A stretch of DNA of 64,000 bases from Bagarius yarrelli (Eukaryota > Chordata > Actinopteri > Siluriformes > Sisoridae), in contig VCAZ01000074.1 in assembly GCA_005784505.1 (NCBI GenBank), forward strand, positions 801,001-865,000. Reading direction: 5' to 3'. The notes beneath the pieces were generated by a model. It was not told the DNA's origin. It saw only the letters and a program-made list of their open reading frames with translations, and ran no database searches. This document shows, in pieces, positions 1 to 10,826 of the stretch (the first letter of the stretch is position 1; each line of letters opens with the position of its first letter). A program made the position numbers and the translations under genes.

Positions 1-1010
1 TCCTTGCTAAAATTAATGCACAATCCTTTACCTGTGCTCCTGATACTAGATAACGTGCAAACAGAAAGTGCAGCAAAGAAAAAAAGAGGAGAAAACTGTA
101 CTTTTACATGTACACATACAAAACTTTTGGTGTAATAAGAATCCGGGATTGTAATGGATTATTTTGTACAAACAGTGACATTTTATAATGAATTATAAAA
201 AAAAGAAGTTATTTTCTGTGTTGCCTTTTTACTATCCAGAATTTTCTTTTGTGATTCCAGGTTTCGATGCATATTGCATCGTTTTGTAGAGAATTGCAGC
301 ACAGCACAGCATCATACAAACAAACATCAAGGAATTGCTTTGCAGAGATTTTTTGTTGGTAAATGGGAGATTCCGGTGTCGTACTGAATACGTTTTGGGC
401 AGGACATTACAAAGCAAAATAATCATGGTGATTGGATAAAGTTGCACAGTCACACACAGGTCTTGGGAACTAGTGTTCCTTAAATTACATTATTCCACTT
501 GTTTTCCAGCTCCACCCTGTCCTACCACCGGCCACTTTTGATAGAAACTGGGCTTCAGAAGGTGGCTGATACCATTTTAGATAAAGGTAAAGTGGGAGAA
601 GATCTGGTGACTTGGTATCTCCTACCATCTGATTGACTGAACACACCTGAACCAGGTAATCTGCAGTAGGTAGGGCAGGGGGAGCTGGATAACAAGTGGA
701 ACAAAACAAGTGAGGCCGAATCTACGCTGCATGTATCAGGTGACCTATTTTTCTTTTTTCCTCCAATGTGGTACAGATGGAAAATGACCCACGATCTTAT
801 AAACACTAAAACTGCAAATGGATTCTGATATTTTCTGATCGGATACAAGCCTCATTCGTAAGTGTAAATAAATCTGAGATAAATCGGATAGTAAATCGGA
901 AATAGAGTCTGCCATGTAAGCAGACGGATCGGATTTTCACCTGTCAATCCAAGTTGAATGTCATTGAATAAACAATGCTGGTGCATGACGTCAACTTAGG
1001 TGGACAACCT
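1..1010. other. Flanking non-coding DNA
   Basis: AT-rich sequence with short A and T runs and no convincing coding frame. Apart from the inverted-repeat element at 493-702, I recognise nothing here. The short open frames show no family motif. Confidence 0.5.
493..702. mobile_element. Short inverted-repeat (MITE-like) element
   Basis: The segment 493-526 and the segment 669-702 are near-perfect reverse complements over about 34 bp (roughly four mismatches). They enclose a spacer of about 140 bp with no coding content. This is the architecture of a non-autonomous DNA transposon relic. Target-site duplications are not clear, so the superfamily is not assigned. Confidence 0.5.
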
Positions 1011-1041
1011 CTGTCGCTGTCGCTGTCTCTCTCTCTCTCTA

Positions 1042-1082
<41 letters not shown>

Positions 1083-1099
1083 TTATATATATATATAAC
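1011..1099. repeat. (CT)n then (TA)n microsatellite
   Basis: A CTGTCG/CTCT run is followed by about 30 bp of TA dinucleotides and a second short TA run. It directly abuts the truncated 5' side of the L2 LINE fragment, so it marks that junction. Confidence 0.9.
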
Positions 1100-1100
1100 A

Positions 1101-2200
1101 AATTGGTTTTCTGACAGTTTTCTTAACCTTAATAGCAGCAAGAGCGAAGTCTTCTTTAGAAGCACTCACTTGATTCTCTCCTGTGGTTTTTCTTTAAACA
1201 TTGACAGTTCTTCCGTTCTCCCCTCTCACCAGGTTACGAACTTGGGGGTCATCTTCTACAGCACTCTTTCATTCAAAGCCCACATCAATAGCATAACTCG
1301 GTCTTGCTACTTTCGTCTTCGTAATATTGCTCGCCTCCATCCATCTCTCACCCCTCACAGTACTGCCATTCGTGTTCACTCTCTTGTCACCTCTCGCATC
1401 GATTATTGCAACTCTCTTTTATTCGGTTTACCACACAAGCTGCTTCATAAACGCCAGTTAATTCAGAATTCTGCTAAAACCCACACGCCATCTATACAAC
1501 TTGCTACACCATCTCTTTAACAGGTTCATTGGCTTCCCATCAAATTGTGCATCAAATTTAAAATTCTTCTTCTCACCTACAAAGCTAGCCATAACCTTGC
1601 TCCACCTTATCTTTCACACCTCATACAACCCTTACATTCCCAAACCAACCTCTTCGCTTCTCTTACATTTACATTTGGCAGACACACTTCTCCACAGCGA
1701 CATACATCTCTTTTTGGCGTGGTTGAGGGCCTTGCTCAGGAGCCCACAGCGGTGGTCTGGCAGTCCAACACCTTAACCACTGAGCCACCATTTCACTGGC
1801 TCTCTGCTCACTTAAAAACCATGTGCAATCCAGCTTTTAGCAGTGCGGCTCCTCACCTCTGCAATTCTCTCCCATCTGACATCCATCACTTAGACTCGTT
1901 ACCTGAATTTAAAACCAGACTCAAAATTCACCTGTTTAAAATAATCTACTCCACACATAACCTCCGTCTGCACCTGATCATTTGTTCATTTGTTTGTTCT
2001 TTTGTTGTTATTTTTATTTATTTATTTATTTATTCATTCATTCATTCATTCATGCATTCATTCATGCATTCATTTATTTATTTATTTTGTCACTGTACTA
2101 TTATTCTTTTGTTGTAAGGTGACCTTGATTGTTTTGAAAGGCGTCCTAAATAAAATCTATTATAATTATTGTTATTATTATTCTTATTATTCTTATTATT
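1101..2200 (+). pseudogene. L2-clade LINE 3' end (reverse transcriptase C-terminus), interrupted by a SINE
   Basis: The + strand encodes the C-terminal part of a non-LTR retrotransposon ORF2. The frame contains LGVIF, an FKAHINSITRSCYFRLRNIARL segment in shortened form, HSLVTSRIDYCNSLLFGLP, and further on LPIKLCIKFKILLLTYKASHNLAPPYL. These are characteristic of fish L2 elements. The frame shifts near 1500, and the second half is split by a reverse-oriented SINE at 1665-1794. It resumes with AFSSAAPHLCNSLPSDI and FKTRLKIHLFK. The non-coding end has the L2-like GACCTTGATTG...AAAGGCG...AATAAAAT tail and an ATT-rich 3' terminus. The element is 5'-truncated and dead. Clade assignment rests on recognised motifs; exact subfamily is not known. 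Confidence 0.85.
1665..1794 (-). mobile_element. Mermaid/DANA-like SINE nested in the L2 fragment
   Basis: It has the reverse-strand SINE signature: CATTTGGCAGACAC tail, AGCGAC, GCCTTGCTCAGGAGCCC, and a tRNA-like head ending AACACCTTAACCACTGAGCCACC. The L2 reading frame continues on both sides, so this copy inserted after the LINE. Confidence 0.85.
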
Positions 2201-2205
2201 ATATA
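1995..2205. repeat. TTTA / TTCA and ATT microsatellites in the LINE 3' region
   Basis: Runs of TTTA and TTCA tetranucleotides (about 2005-2085) and imperfect ATT repeats (2160-2205). The latter correspond to the LINE's simple-sequence 3' tail. Confidence 0.8.
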
Positions 2206-3289
2206 TCAGCCAGGCTGCAATAAGCGCTCTCCTATTTTTCTTCCGCCCATGGAGATCATTGTTTTGTTGATCTTTAAATATAGTACAACAATGAAAATAT
2301 TGAACAAAAATTTTTTTACTTCCTTATCCCATCAGTTCCTTTACCTTGGGTTGTTCTGCCGAGTATAGTGTAAATGCAGATGTCGGATAGTTTTAAAAGA
2401 TGTCTGTATCAGTCTCCACCCTGTCCTAGTCATCATGTTAACTGACTTAAGCATTCATTATGCTGTTCAGTATAAGCAATCTGTGCTGGAGCCAAAATGT
2501 GTAAACAGATTTAAAAAAAAAAAAACGTCTTTGCTCACTGCAAACCCACACCACAAGCCAAAATATACGTTATCATTAAAATGCGCCTGGTGCGAAGCCG
2601 TCAGCCCAAACATATCAGTGTGATAATTCCGAGCGCTAACCTCAAAAGCGTATCCATCATCAGTTTAACAAAATCCTTTCCCATAGCAAGCAACATTTCA
2701 GCAAAGCTGTAATTTTACAGTGCCACACAGGACCGACACAAAATTGTTTATTCTTAAGCTCTGCAGTTCGGGGTAAACAGGCTTTGTGTGCTGATTGATA
2801 TATTATTTAACTTCTGATTTAGAATTATATGGTGTATGCAGACCCACATGCAGGGAATAATTTGAGCTCAGACAGAATATGTTTCTTTTTCCTGCTTAAA
2901 TGCGCTGACGTGCTAACAGCCATGGTTTCCGTTCTGGCTAGTTAATTTTGCTATTATTAAATTAGATGACTCAGGTAATCAGTGGTTTTTAAGCTGGTCT
3001 GATTGGTCGCTGTTTACAGGCTATTCAGTGCAGCAGACAGAGTATCTGAGTCAGAGCGTTTCTTCCTAATTTCTAGTCAATATGAGTTTTGTTTTTTGGT
3101 CAAAGTGTCAGGAAATGGATGCTGCATAGGCACGACAGGTGTTTAATATGTCTCGACACCAATTAGCCCCATAGCTAAGTTTGTTATTAGTAGAGTTGTT
3201 ATGATGGAAATGGCAATGGCAAAAATTTTTGACCCAATAAAGAGATAAACAAAATATAAACTGGACTAAAGAAACGCTTTTTCTTTTTT
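2206..3289. other. Non-coding stretch, no recognised feature
   Basis: Mostly unique-looking AT-rich DNA with an A run near 2513. No splice-supported coding exon or clear repeat family was seen. Confidence 0.5.
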
Positions 3290-3870
3290 TTAGATTAGAT
3301 TAGATTTAACTTTATTTTTATTGCACAAGTTAAGGTACAAGGCAACGTAATGTAATTAGCATCTAATCAGAAGTACATTGGTAACAGTACAGTGTGTGCA
3401 ACATATGCATGGTTGTTATAGTGCAATCTTGTGTATTATAGTGTCCATAATGTGTAGCGCAGTGGTTAAAGTGTTGAACTACTAAATTGAAGACCCACGT
3501 TTGATTCCAGAACCACCAAGCCACCACAACTGGCTCTATGAGCAAGACCCTTAACCCCCAATGGCTTAGTTGTATAACAGGGAATGAAGTCATTCTGGAT
3601 AAGGGCGTCTACTAAATTCTGTAAATGTAAATGTGTATTTGAGCGGCGTAAGGTGACGCAGGGTATAGAGTTCAGTGCAGTTTGTTTGTGATGGGGGTGG
3701 GGCATGATTGTGAAGGGTGGAGAGTATGTGGTGCTACTGGGATGAGGGCTCAGCATAGAAACAGCTGTGGGAAGGAAGATGTTCCTGAACCTACATGTCT
3801 TGGTCTGGAAGGCTCCTGTAGCATCTTCCAGAGGGCAGGAGGTGTGCAGCATGAGAGAAGTCCTCTGTGA
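3290..3870 (+). repeat. Dispersed retroelement-like repeat (GATTAGATT family) with a nested SINE
   Basis: It starts with tandem GATTAGATT, then AACTTTATTTTTATTGCAC and AACGTAATG...AGCATCTAATCAGAAGT. Related, more diverged pieces occur reversed at 47385-47485 and forward at 55150-55260. The segment 3660-3860 includes AAACAGCTGTGGGAAGG and CTGAACC...TTGGTCTGGAAGGCTCCTGTAGC, which resembles a multicopy fish retroelement end. A SINE interrupts it at 3450-3632. The family name is not certain. Confidence 0.55.
3450..3632 (+). mobile_element. Mermaid/DANA-like SINE, near full length
   Basis: tRNA-derived head (AGCGCAGTGGTTAAAGTG, B-box-like GTTTGATTCC), body CCACCAAGCCACCAC, GAGCAAGACCCTTAACCC, and the tail CTGGATAAGGGCGTCT followed by TGTAAATGTAAATG. 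These are the diagnostic blocks for this family throughout the window. Confidence 0.9.
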
Positions 3871-3959
3871 TGCTCTAGGTTTTTACCTGTTATAGTACAG
3901 TTTTTAAAAGTAGGGATGTGTATTGTCAAATGTGAAGATTCCACTGGGGCAAAACCAAA

Positions 3960-4330
3960 AAATTACCAATTAACACACATAAACTAAACTTGACTTGAAC
4001 AAACTAGAATACTTAGCATGACACTGACAGACTCACCACAATGGTACACTTACAACAACCTACAAAACACAAGGCGATAACGGATATATATACATACATA
4101 CATATATATATATATAAACAAACCAATGAAAACATGACACAAGGACCGGAACACCAAAAATGAATGCAATAAACAAGCCCATATAAAACATTAAACATGA
4201 AACAAGACATAAACACAAAACAAGATATACATAACGCATAAATAACACAAAAAAAACGTAATTATATAAAACGTTAAAATCCTATAAACATAAAACATGT
4301 ACATGACAAAACAATAAAACATGAACCTTA
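3960..4330. repeat. A-rich ACATGACA/AACACAAAAC dispersed repeat
   Basis: Degenerate A-rich sequence with recurrent AAACATGA, ACAAGACATAAACA and similar words. The same texture recurs at 7900-8220, 12700-13100 and 32480-32765, suggesting one diverged repeat family. A TA run lies at 4085-4117. Confidence 0.5.
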
Positions 4331-4361
4331 CATCAAGGGCCTCATGATTCATACAGCCACA

Positions 4362-4503
4362 CACACACACTGTGTTTTTGGACTGTAGGAGGAAACCGGA
4401 GAACCCAGAGGTAACCCACACAAGCACAGGAAGAACATGCAAATTTTACACAGAAAAAAACCCTGCAGGGGATACGAACCTGGGACCTTCTGCTGCCCCC
4501 AGC
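4362..4503 (-). mobile_element. Partial tRNA-SINE with L2-like tail, reverse
   Basis: Contains TTTTTGGACTGTAGGAGG, AACCGGAGAACCCAGAGG, AGAACATGCAAATTTTACAC, and the reverse of the tRNA-like promoter end (GGATACGAACCTGGGACC). This is the head half of the family whose full copies are at 37413-37775 and 45095-45457. Confidence 0.8.
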
Positions 4504-4739
4504 ATTTTTACTAGATTTAATTTTTTTTAAAACAATGCTATTGCTAATGTTAGGTGCTAATGCTAACGCTAATTTTAGGTTATTAAAAGGAACATTTTAA
4601 ACTGTAACATTGCACATGTTTATAGGATTTATTGAAACAAGGGCACTTTTATCTTTTGATATGTTTTAGCCTTTTATAGAAAATAAAAAAAAACCAAAAA
4701 ACACCATGACAACATTTGTGCTGCGAGTTTCTAGATTAA

Positions 4740-4932
4740 TTTGCACCCATTTTGCAGTTATGCCATCCAGTCAGCTGTGGTGAACGGATAACGAGCAGTG
4801 TTCCATTTCTGGGGAATTTGCGTCTACCGTGTCGTGTAATCCCAAAGAATATAGATTTGCTGCCATTTGAGAATACCAGCTCTCATGTTTCATGAACAAC
4901 TTTACTAGCAGTTGTAGGAAGTGTTAATGGGT

Positions 4933-4967
<35 letters not shown>

Positions 4968-5690
4968 CCATGCATTCCTCATGCCAGAAGGCAGCTATCA
5001 TTAACCTTGCAGTGCTCACTTGTTTTGGAGCCCCGATGATTGATCTGCTGTCGCAAATATTACCATCTCTCCCTCTTCTTCTCTCTCCCTGGCTCTGCTG
5101 TTCTGTTCTGTTCTTCTGAGCTGGATCAACAGATCGGGAGGGTATACAGGACTGCTCCGATTCACTCCCACCCCTAGGCTCTGTCTTTTCTTACTCTGTC
5201 TGGAGTGGATTGGAGAAGTGACCTGCTTCTGCTTCTGCTTCAGTGCTGATTTGGTTCACCTCTAAGCCATCCCACATCATCTTAGCACTACAGCTGTGCT
5301 GATTTTCCACTCCAGAAACCCTTTCTACTGCCCTCACAGAGCTGCGGTACATCATCAGACGATTTTCATGTGGAGTTTAAAAGGCCCAACATTTCAGCGA
5401 TCCTGACACAACACAACTGCCCAGCAGACAAATCGCTTATTGGTCTGTTTGATTTGAAGACACACTATTATACTCTGTCCAGTAAGTCCATCAGGACACT
5501 TTTTGCCTTGTTTCATTCATCACAAAAATGATATTTGTGTTGAATAATTAGTGACCTTGTTGATGATTGCCATATTTCATGCCTTAATGGCATCTTTTAC
5601 ACATTAATGCCAGCCGTTAATCAATAGCCGTTGCCAACAGATCTCAAAACTGACCTTGGAGTATTCCCGTAATGAATCCTTATTAAAAGC
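4740..5690. promoter_or_regulatory. Candidate upstream regulatory or non-coding exon region
   Basis: Non-repetitive sequence of balanced composition about 2-3 kb before the first coding exon, broken by a (TG)n run at 4939-4968. It holds homeodomain-type ATTA words (for example 5000-5040 and 5590-5635). A possible splice donor (CCA followed by GTAAGT) lies near 5480. It could be conserved regulatory DNA or contain an untranslated leader exon. This is inference from composition and position; I see no decisive promoter motif. Confidence 0.25.
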
Positions 5691-5715
5691 ATCATCTGCT
5701 GCATTGTGCTGGCTC

Positions 5716-5830
5716 TCTTTCTTTCTCCCTCTCTCTCTCTCTCACCCTCTCTCTGTCTCTCTCTTTCATTTTGCTTTTGACCTAATGATTGTTTCTCTCA
5801 GCAGCCCCCCCCCCTTCTTTAATAGGGGGG
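5716..5830. repeat. Pyrimidine tract and C8-G6 runs
   Basis: CT-rich microsatellite (5725-5770) followed by a run of C (near 5807) and a run of G (near 5826), a small C/G palindrome-like feature. The short frame crossing it is low-complexity. Confidence 0.75.
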
Positions 5831-6299
5831 CGGTCTGTAACAAAAAATGGCATGGGCACAAGTGATGTCCAGTATTATAGTGTGGATTTTATTATGATTT
5901 TAAATGTATTTATTTTGCCTTCTGGGTTAGTTATAATTTATCTATGAATTAGTTATATCAGGGTTAGTTAAATTCAGTTATAATTCTGGGTTAGTTTATG
6001 AGACAAATAAAAAAAATCTTTTTTTTTGCCCATTTTCTCGTCTCTGTATTTTCTTGTCAGCTGGCATGCAGTAGCACCTGCTCATCACTTTGAAATGAAT
6101 AATTAGACAACCTTAATAACTAAAATGATTTAAGTGTTAAAGGCAATTTTTAATATTAAATACAGATACAATACAAATAAAACATACAAATAAAATTATT
6201 TATTTTTTCAAACATGTCTATTGACAATTGTTCTCATGTGATATTTCTGGGGTTCTAGTTTTCCTTACAAGGTGCTGGTCCATTTTCCTGACTTTCTGA

Positions 6300-6803
6300 C
6301 AGCGGTGCCTAAACTTACGAGTTTAATTCATTCCGTGACAAAGCTCGTAACTCAAATGACTTGTATGTTAAATCAATTTTCCCTATTGAAATGAATTGGA
6401 ATGCCTTTGATCTGTTCCGGGTCCCCGAAAAAACAACAGAACTGTGTTTTTAAATAAGAAAAATAAACTTATTAATAACATTATAAAAATATTACAATTT
6501 TTATTTTATATGTACTGGAATAAACTGGTTTTATTGAGTATAATGTACGGCATTTACCTTGGAGATCAGACAACTCCACTTGCCGAAGCGTATGTCTGAC
6601 TAGCTATCGAGTGAGACATGGGATGATAGGCGGATGTTACGCCGTTTATTGTGGCGTTCACTACGCCAACTAGCAGTTGGGTGTCGGAAGCTGACTCGTA
6701 ACCCGAATTTTAGCTCGCAATTTAAAGCAAAAAATCAAAAGAGAGAGGACTTATATATCAAAAAACTTGTTAGTTGGGACACTCATAACTCAAGTTATCA
6801 CTG
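6300..6803. mobile_element. Mariner-type MITE, copy 1
   Basis: Ends are inverted: CAGCGGTGCCTAAACTTACG at the left and a right end reading CTCATAACTCAAG...ATCACTG, followed by TA. The interior shares blocks with 26498-26858 and 48514-48957 (GTATGTCTGACTAGCTATC, GCGTTCACTACGCCAACTAG-type sequence, CTAGCAGTTGGGTGTC). There is no transposase. TA target preference and TIR sequence fit Tc1/mariner. Confidence 0.75.
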
Positions 6804-6842
6804 TATAGTAAGAGCCTGAACACATGCTGAATTGAGTGAATT

Positions 6843-6950
6843 TGCCACGTGGTGGCGGTGCTTAGTGTTGGTCTAGTATTCAGAAGGTCATGGATTCACT
6901 TCCCAGCTTCACCAAGCTGCCACCATTAAGCCCCTAAGCAAGGTTCCTGA
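6843..6950 (+). mobile_element. Mermaid/DANA-like SINE, 5' part
   Basis: Head and body only: GTGGTGGCGG, CATGGATTCACTTCCCAGC, CACCAAGCTGCCACC, and AAGCCCCTAAGCAAGG. The CTGGATAAGG tail is absent. Confidence 0.75.
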
Positions 6951-7577
6951 GATTAGATCTTGTTTTGTTGCAAAGTTCTCTTCTAAGAATAGTGTTTCTG
7001 TTTGTTTGTGTGGGTCTGTTTGTGTGTTTGTGAGAGTTTCTACCACCTGTCATGCCTAAAGCTCTACTGGTAAAAGTCAAGTTGCTCTTAATTATTGTCT
7101 AATTACTGTCAGCTCTGGACTGCTTCACGGTTTATGGCTTTGTAGGACATACGAAGGACTGTTTTTTTTTTCCAATAACACAGCATAGCTGCCCCAGGTT
7201 GTCAGTAGCAGTGTGTTGGTGAGGTCATTAGATTAGCACAGTGAGAGTGTGAGGCATTGTTCTGGGCCCCTGTCTGCCTATGGTACACTAAGGCATGTAT
7301 GATTATCCTTTCCTGGCCTCTGAGGTAGCTCCCCTCATTTTTTTCCTAGTAATGACTGAGAGACATTTAATGCCCTTAAGTCATTTTCCCTTCCATCCCG
7401 TTTTTGCCTCTAGTCCCTTGTTAGTGTCAAGTCGCGACTTCTAACACATAGATCCCCTGTGATGAAAGCACTATCACTCTGACAGTCAGCTGCAGTTTAA
7501 TGGTTTGGTAATAGTGTTCTGCAAATTCTGCTAGTGTGGACCGTTCATCAGTTCAGACTCTTACATGTTTCTTGTAG
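6951..7577. other. Immediate upstream flank of first coding exon
   Basis: Non-coding sequence ending in a T-rich tract and a TTTCTTGTAG splice-acceptor-like site at 7568-7577. No TATA/initiator arrangement that I would call a promoter. This fits an intron that separates an unseen untranslated leader exon from the first coding exon, as is usual for teneurins. Confidence 0.45.
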
Positions 7578-7633
7578 GTGAAGGAGCCGACCGTTTTCTT
7601 GGTGCTTCACTGCTACACTGGGCTACTACAGCC
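7578..7633 (+). other. tenm2: Probable 5' UTR portion of tenm2 first coding exon
   Basis: A good acceptor (TTTCTTGTAG) ends at 7577, 56 bases before the start codon. No stop codon interrupts the frame between the acceptor and the ATG, but this region shows no teneurin similarity, so I treat it as untranslated. Confidence 0.5.
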
Positions 7634-7850
7634 ATGGATCTGAAGGAGCGCAGACATCGCTCTCTAACCCGCGAACGCTGTGCCAAAGAACTCCAGTTCA
7701 CCACCTCGACTCTGGATGTGCCCACTCAGAAATCCTTCAGCACAAGTGAGGCACTCAAGGTGTTCGAGCACGAGGCTCGTCTACCGTATGGAGGCTGTGT
7801 GGCTGACTTGGTACACCATGAAACAGACGAATACTCCAGACAAAGAATGG
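7634..7850 (+). CDS. tenm2: Teneurin-2-like, first coding exon (residues 1-72)
   Basis: This exon encodes the start of a teneurin, a large type II transmembrane protein that pairs with latrophilins and other teneurins at synapses. The start codon sits in a strong Kozak context (GCCATGG). The protein begins MDLKERRHRSLTRERCAKEL; MD(V/L)K(D/E)RRHRSLTR is typical of TENM2 rather than TENM1, 3 or 4. Conserved blocks follow: VPTQKSFSTSEALKVF (about residues 29-44), ARLPYGGCVADLVH (48-61) and DEYSRQ (65-70). The donor is ATGG followed by GTAAGA at 7851. The exon contributes 72 codons plus one base (phase 1), and that base plus the next exon's GA makes glycine. The encoded part is cytoplasmic, with a basic patch near residues 4-15. 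Paralogue assignment is from remembered family motifs; whether this is a 2a or 2b copy is not known. Confidence 0.93.
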
Positions 7851-7924
7851 GTAAGATTATCTTTCTTCTAATGTGTCCACACATGGACAAAAAAAGAAGA
7901 AGAAGCATTTTAGCAAATTCTGCT

Positions 7925-8220
7925 ATCTACTTAACTTGACTTAGCTTATCTTAGCTTAGCACACTTAGCTTAGCTTAGTTAAAACACTAGCGCAGACAAA
8001 CAAAACAATAAACCTGATACATGACAGCGGTACAGGGACACAATTGAAAACCTTGACAAACACAAAGAGAAACATGAGGGCTATAAATACAGGACTGACC
8101 AATAGGAACACGACACCTAGACAAAGGGATTACATGACAAGAAGCACATGAGGAACAAAGATCACATGACACAGGACAAGACAGGAAGTGAACAAAAGAA
8201 TCATGAACAACATGAACTTT
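7925..8220. repeat. TTAGC tandem plus A-rich dispersed repeat
   Basis: Short TTAGC-type tandem units (7930-7980) lead into A-rich sequence with ACATGACA, ACAGGACAAGACAGGAAGTG and related words. The same order (TTAGCTTAGCTTAG, then ACAAAACAATAAAC-like sequence) recurs at 32485-32765, so the two are copies of one family. Confidence 0.6.
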
Positions 8221-8229
8221 TATTATTAT

Positions 8230-8378
8230 TCAAGAGTAACTTACATTTATCTTATTTTTATCCAACTGAGCAGTTAAGGATTAAGGGCCTTTCTCAGGGG
8301 CCCAGCAGTGGCGGCTTGGTCTCGAACCCATGATCTTTGGATCAGCGGTCAAACACCTTAACCGCTGAGCAATTACTG
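8230..8378 (-). mobile_element. Mermaid/DANA-like SINE, reverse, partial
   Basis: AACTTACATTTATCT, GGGCCTTTCTCAGGGGCCC, CTCGAACCCATGATC and ACACCTTAACCGCTGAGC. The terminal CATTTGGCAG tail is lost. Confidence 0.85.
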
Positions 8379-8562
8379 TCCCTTTATCCCTTTATTACAT
8401 TTCATGCCACTCTTTTTTTTTGGTTTTAAATTGTTTTGTGCTGCTTTTATATTAGTGGTTAAAATATGCATCTGTGTAAAAAAATATGGAATTTTATTTT
8501 TGTTTTATAGTTTTAAACTTCTGGGTTTTAAGCATGCTGATTTAAGCACATGTTCGGAGCAA

Positions 8563-8568
8563 ACATTA

Positions 8569-8605
<37 letters not shown>

Positions 8606-8720
8606 ATTGTTATCAATGTGATTATTATTATCGTTATATTATTATTAATATTATTAATAGGAGTAGTAGTATTTATCTATTTATTATTATTTTTATTATA
8701 ATTTCCATTATTATGTTTGT
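8563..8720. repeat. (ATT)n trinucleotide microsatellite
   Basis: About 40 bp of nearly pure ATT repeats (8565-8602), followed by about 100 bp of degenerate ATT/TTA repeats. Confidence 0.9.
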
Positions 8721-8795
8721 AATTTTCTATAATGTATGTATAATATGTACAAAGTTGTGTTAACAAATATGCTAATACAGCTTTTATTTGTGTTG

Positions 8796-8972
8796 CATTT
8801 GCAGCATTTGGCAGACGTCCTTATCCAGAGCGACTTGCGTTTCCTTTTATACAACTAAACAATTGTGTGTTAAGGATTTTGTTCTCAACAGTGGCAAGTT
8901 GGTGGTGCTGGGAATTGAATCTCGATCTTTTAATTAGCAGTCCAACACCTTAACCCGCTGCGCTACCATTTC
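8796..8972 (-). mobile_element. Mermaid/DANA-like SINE, reverse, near full length
   Basis: GCATTTGGCAGACGTCCTTA, CCAGAGCGACTT, a central body with GTGGCAAGTTGGTGGTGCTG, and the reversed head (ACACCTTAACCCGCTGCGC). Confidence 0.88.
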
Positions 8973-8984
8973 ATTTTTTTTTTT

Positions 8985-9690
8985 TGTAATTTATGGAGAC
9001 AAAATAACCCAACAATTTAGTTTCATTTCACACAGCCTGCACCTTTTATTATCGACGAAACATGGTAGCCACTGGCACAACCCAGCAACCCAGAGTTTCT
9101 GCATACATACACAGGACCATGTTTAACAAAATGCTAACAGATTCTAAGGGTTGCAAGATCAACTCCCAGGACCTCTTCCAGCTGCTCTATGTTCCTAAAT
9201 GCTAGACTCTTTGATTTAGATCACATATCATCATATTTCTTATCTGTTTATGAGGATAAGATTTTTTTTCGAGGATGCCCTGATCAGCAGCTCAGCTCTC
9301 GTACCAGTGTGATCAATAGAGAAGGTGTAAAACATACGCTTATAACAGACTTGTTCCACTGTTCTTGTAACAAAAGCTCACTGTAGCTAATCTGGGAGAT
9401 CTGTGCTTCTGCATGCTACAGGAAAGGCGTGTAAACCGATCCCTGTACACACTCTTGAGTTACAGCGGACACCTTTTATTGAACCTAGTGCTGCACTGGA
9501 TATGTCAGCTGTTTATCAGACATCCTCCTACTCGATGCCTCTGATTAGCTGTCAACTGCTACTTTGCCCCAGCCCTTATTTAGAGCTTGGTCTCGATCGC
9601 AGGACAGGACCTTTGCTTTATGTTTTTAATTATGAACATGTAGCAGAATAAAGCTTCGTAAGAATTGTGGCAGTTGTAGAAAAATAAAAG
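8985..9690. other. Intron 1 sequence, no recognised feature
   Basis: Non-coding, with no clear repeat blocks. Two short open frames (9189-9386 and 9403-9651) have no recognisable domain and no splice context; I do not call them genes. Confidence 0.5.
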
Positions 9691-9697
9691 TAATAAT

Positions 9698-9892
9698 CCA
9701 GGGGTGGGAAATCTCGGTCCTGGAGGTCCGGTGTCCTGCAGAGTTTAGCTCCAACTTGCCTCAACACACCTACCTGTAAGTTTCAAGTAAACCTGGCAAG
9801 ATGTTGATTAGTCGGTTCAGGTGTGTTTGATTAGGGTTGGAGCTAAACTCAGCAGGACACCAGCCCTCCAGGACCGAGATTTCCCATCCCTG
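9698..9892. mobile_element. Angel-like palindromic MITE
   Basis: The element folds back on itself. The left part reads CAGGGGTGGGAAATCTCGGT, CCTGGAGGTCCGGTGTCCTG and AGTTTAGCTCCAACTTGCC. The right part is its complement, with GGTTGGAGCTAAACTCAGC, AGGACACCAGCCCTCCAGG and ATTTCCCATCCCTG. This matches the known fish Angel-type short inverted-repeat transposons. It has no coding capacity. Confidence 0.85.
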
Positions 9893-10264
9893 TTCTAGAG
9901 GATGACATTTTTTCTTTTTTAGGAATCTTTATAACAACTATGATACTCAAATTTATACTCAAATATACTTTAAATGAATAAACTACTGTATATATTGTAA
10001 TTTTGACCTCATTTGTAGTCGTCCTGCCTCTTTATGCTGTCCTTATATTTGGATTAGTGTGGCTGGTTGATTGAATGATGTTTCCACACCCATAAAAGAT
10101 GGTGACAGCAATTCACCAAGTTGGTATACCAACACCAGTAATATGACAAGAGAAAAAGGTACCCCTGTATACTTTGCAGCCGTGAAAAACATAGTCTAAC
10201 ATCTAGAGGCTAACATTTTATCGGTAATCCTCCAGGTCATGGAAATCAAAATCACGAAATTGAG
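9893..10264. other. Intron 1 sequence, no recognised feature
   Basis: AT-rich, non-coding; nothing supportable. Confidence 0.5.
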
Positions 10265-10398
10265 ACAGGATGGAATTTTCCCCCAGTTTTTCAAGGGATT
10301 GGGACAGGACGGGAATTTTCGCCAGTGTTTTAAGGGATTGGGAAAGGATGGGATTTTTCTCCAGTGTTTTAAAGGATTGGGATGGGGGGGGGGGGATC
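10262..10398. repeat. ~45-bp minisatellite, three units
   Basis: Three successive units share AAGGGATTGGGA(C/A)AGGA, GGGA(A)TTTT and CCAGT(G)TTTT. The third runs into an 11-base G run at 10384-10394. Open frames on both strands across this block are periodic and repeat-derived. Confidence 0.8.
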
Positions 10399-10826
10399 CA
10401 ATCTGGTGTTTGGTATAAATTTTCAAAAGGATCAGTTAAACGAAGAATCAATCAATTCCACGTTTGTAACTGGAAATAACTAGATTCTATCACGAAAGAT
10501 AAAAAGTACGACATTATAAAATGTCAGTCTGTGGAATTATAATCAAAAAAGTGTGTTGTGTCTTGTAATATGTGCTTATTCTTGGTCCACACTGTATCCT
10601 ATAGCAACCTGTCTGTCTTCAGCACAGAGCAGCAAAACATCCATCAATAATGGAGCTTGGCTTATTGTGACCGTGCTGTAAAGCTGATAGAGCAGTTTTG
10701 ATCCTAAAACATGACCGAGCTGTTGTTTATCAAGACGACTGTGCTATAAAAGTACCCTGGTACATGACGATGGAGTATTCTGGACAATCTCACAAGCCAA
10801 GGCGACAAGTCATATTCTAGTTCTAC

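Noticed and set aside
975..1520. 181-codon frame as a host gene
   Set aside because: Its body is the L2 LINE reverse transcriptase C-terminus; the beginning reads through CT and TA repeats.
4013..4442. Overlapping reverse frames resembling membrane proteins
   Set aside because: Same A-rich dispersed repeat texture; no conserved motif.
9698..9892. Long hairpin as a microRNA precursor
   Set aside because: The fold-back is the inverted-repeat structure of an Angel-like MITE.
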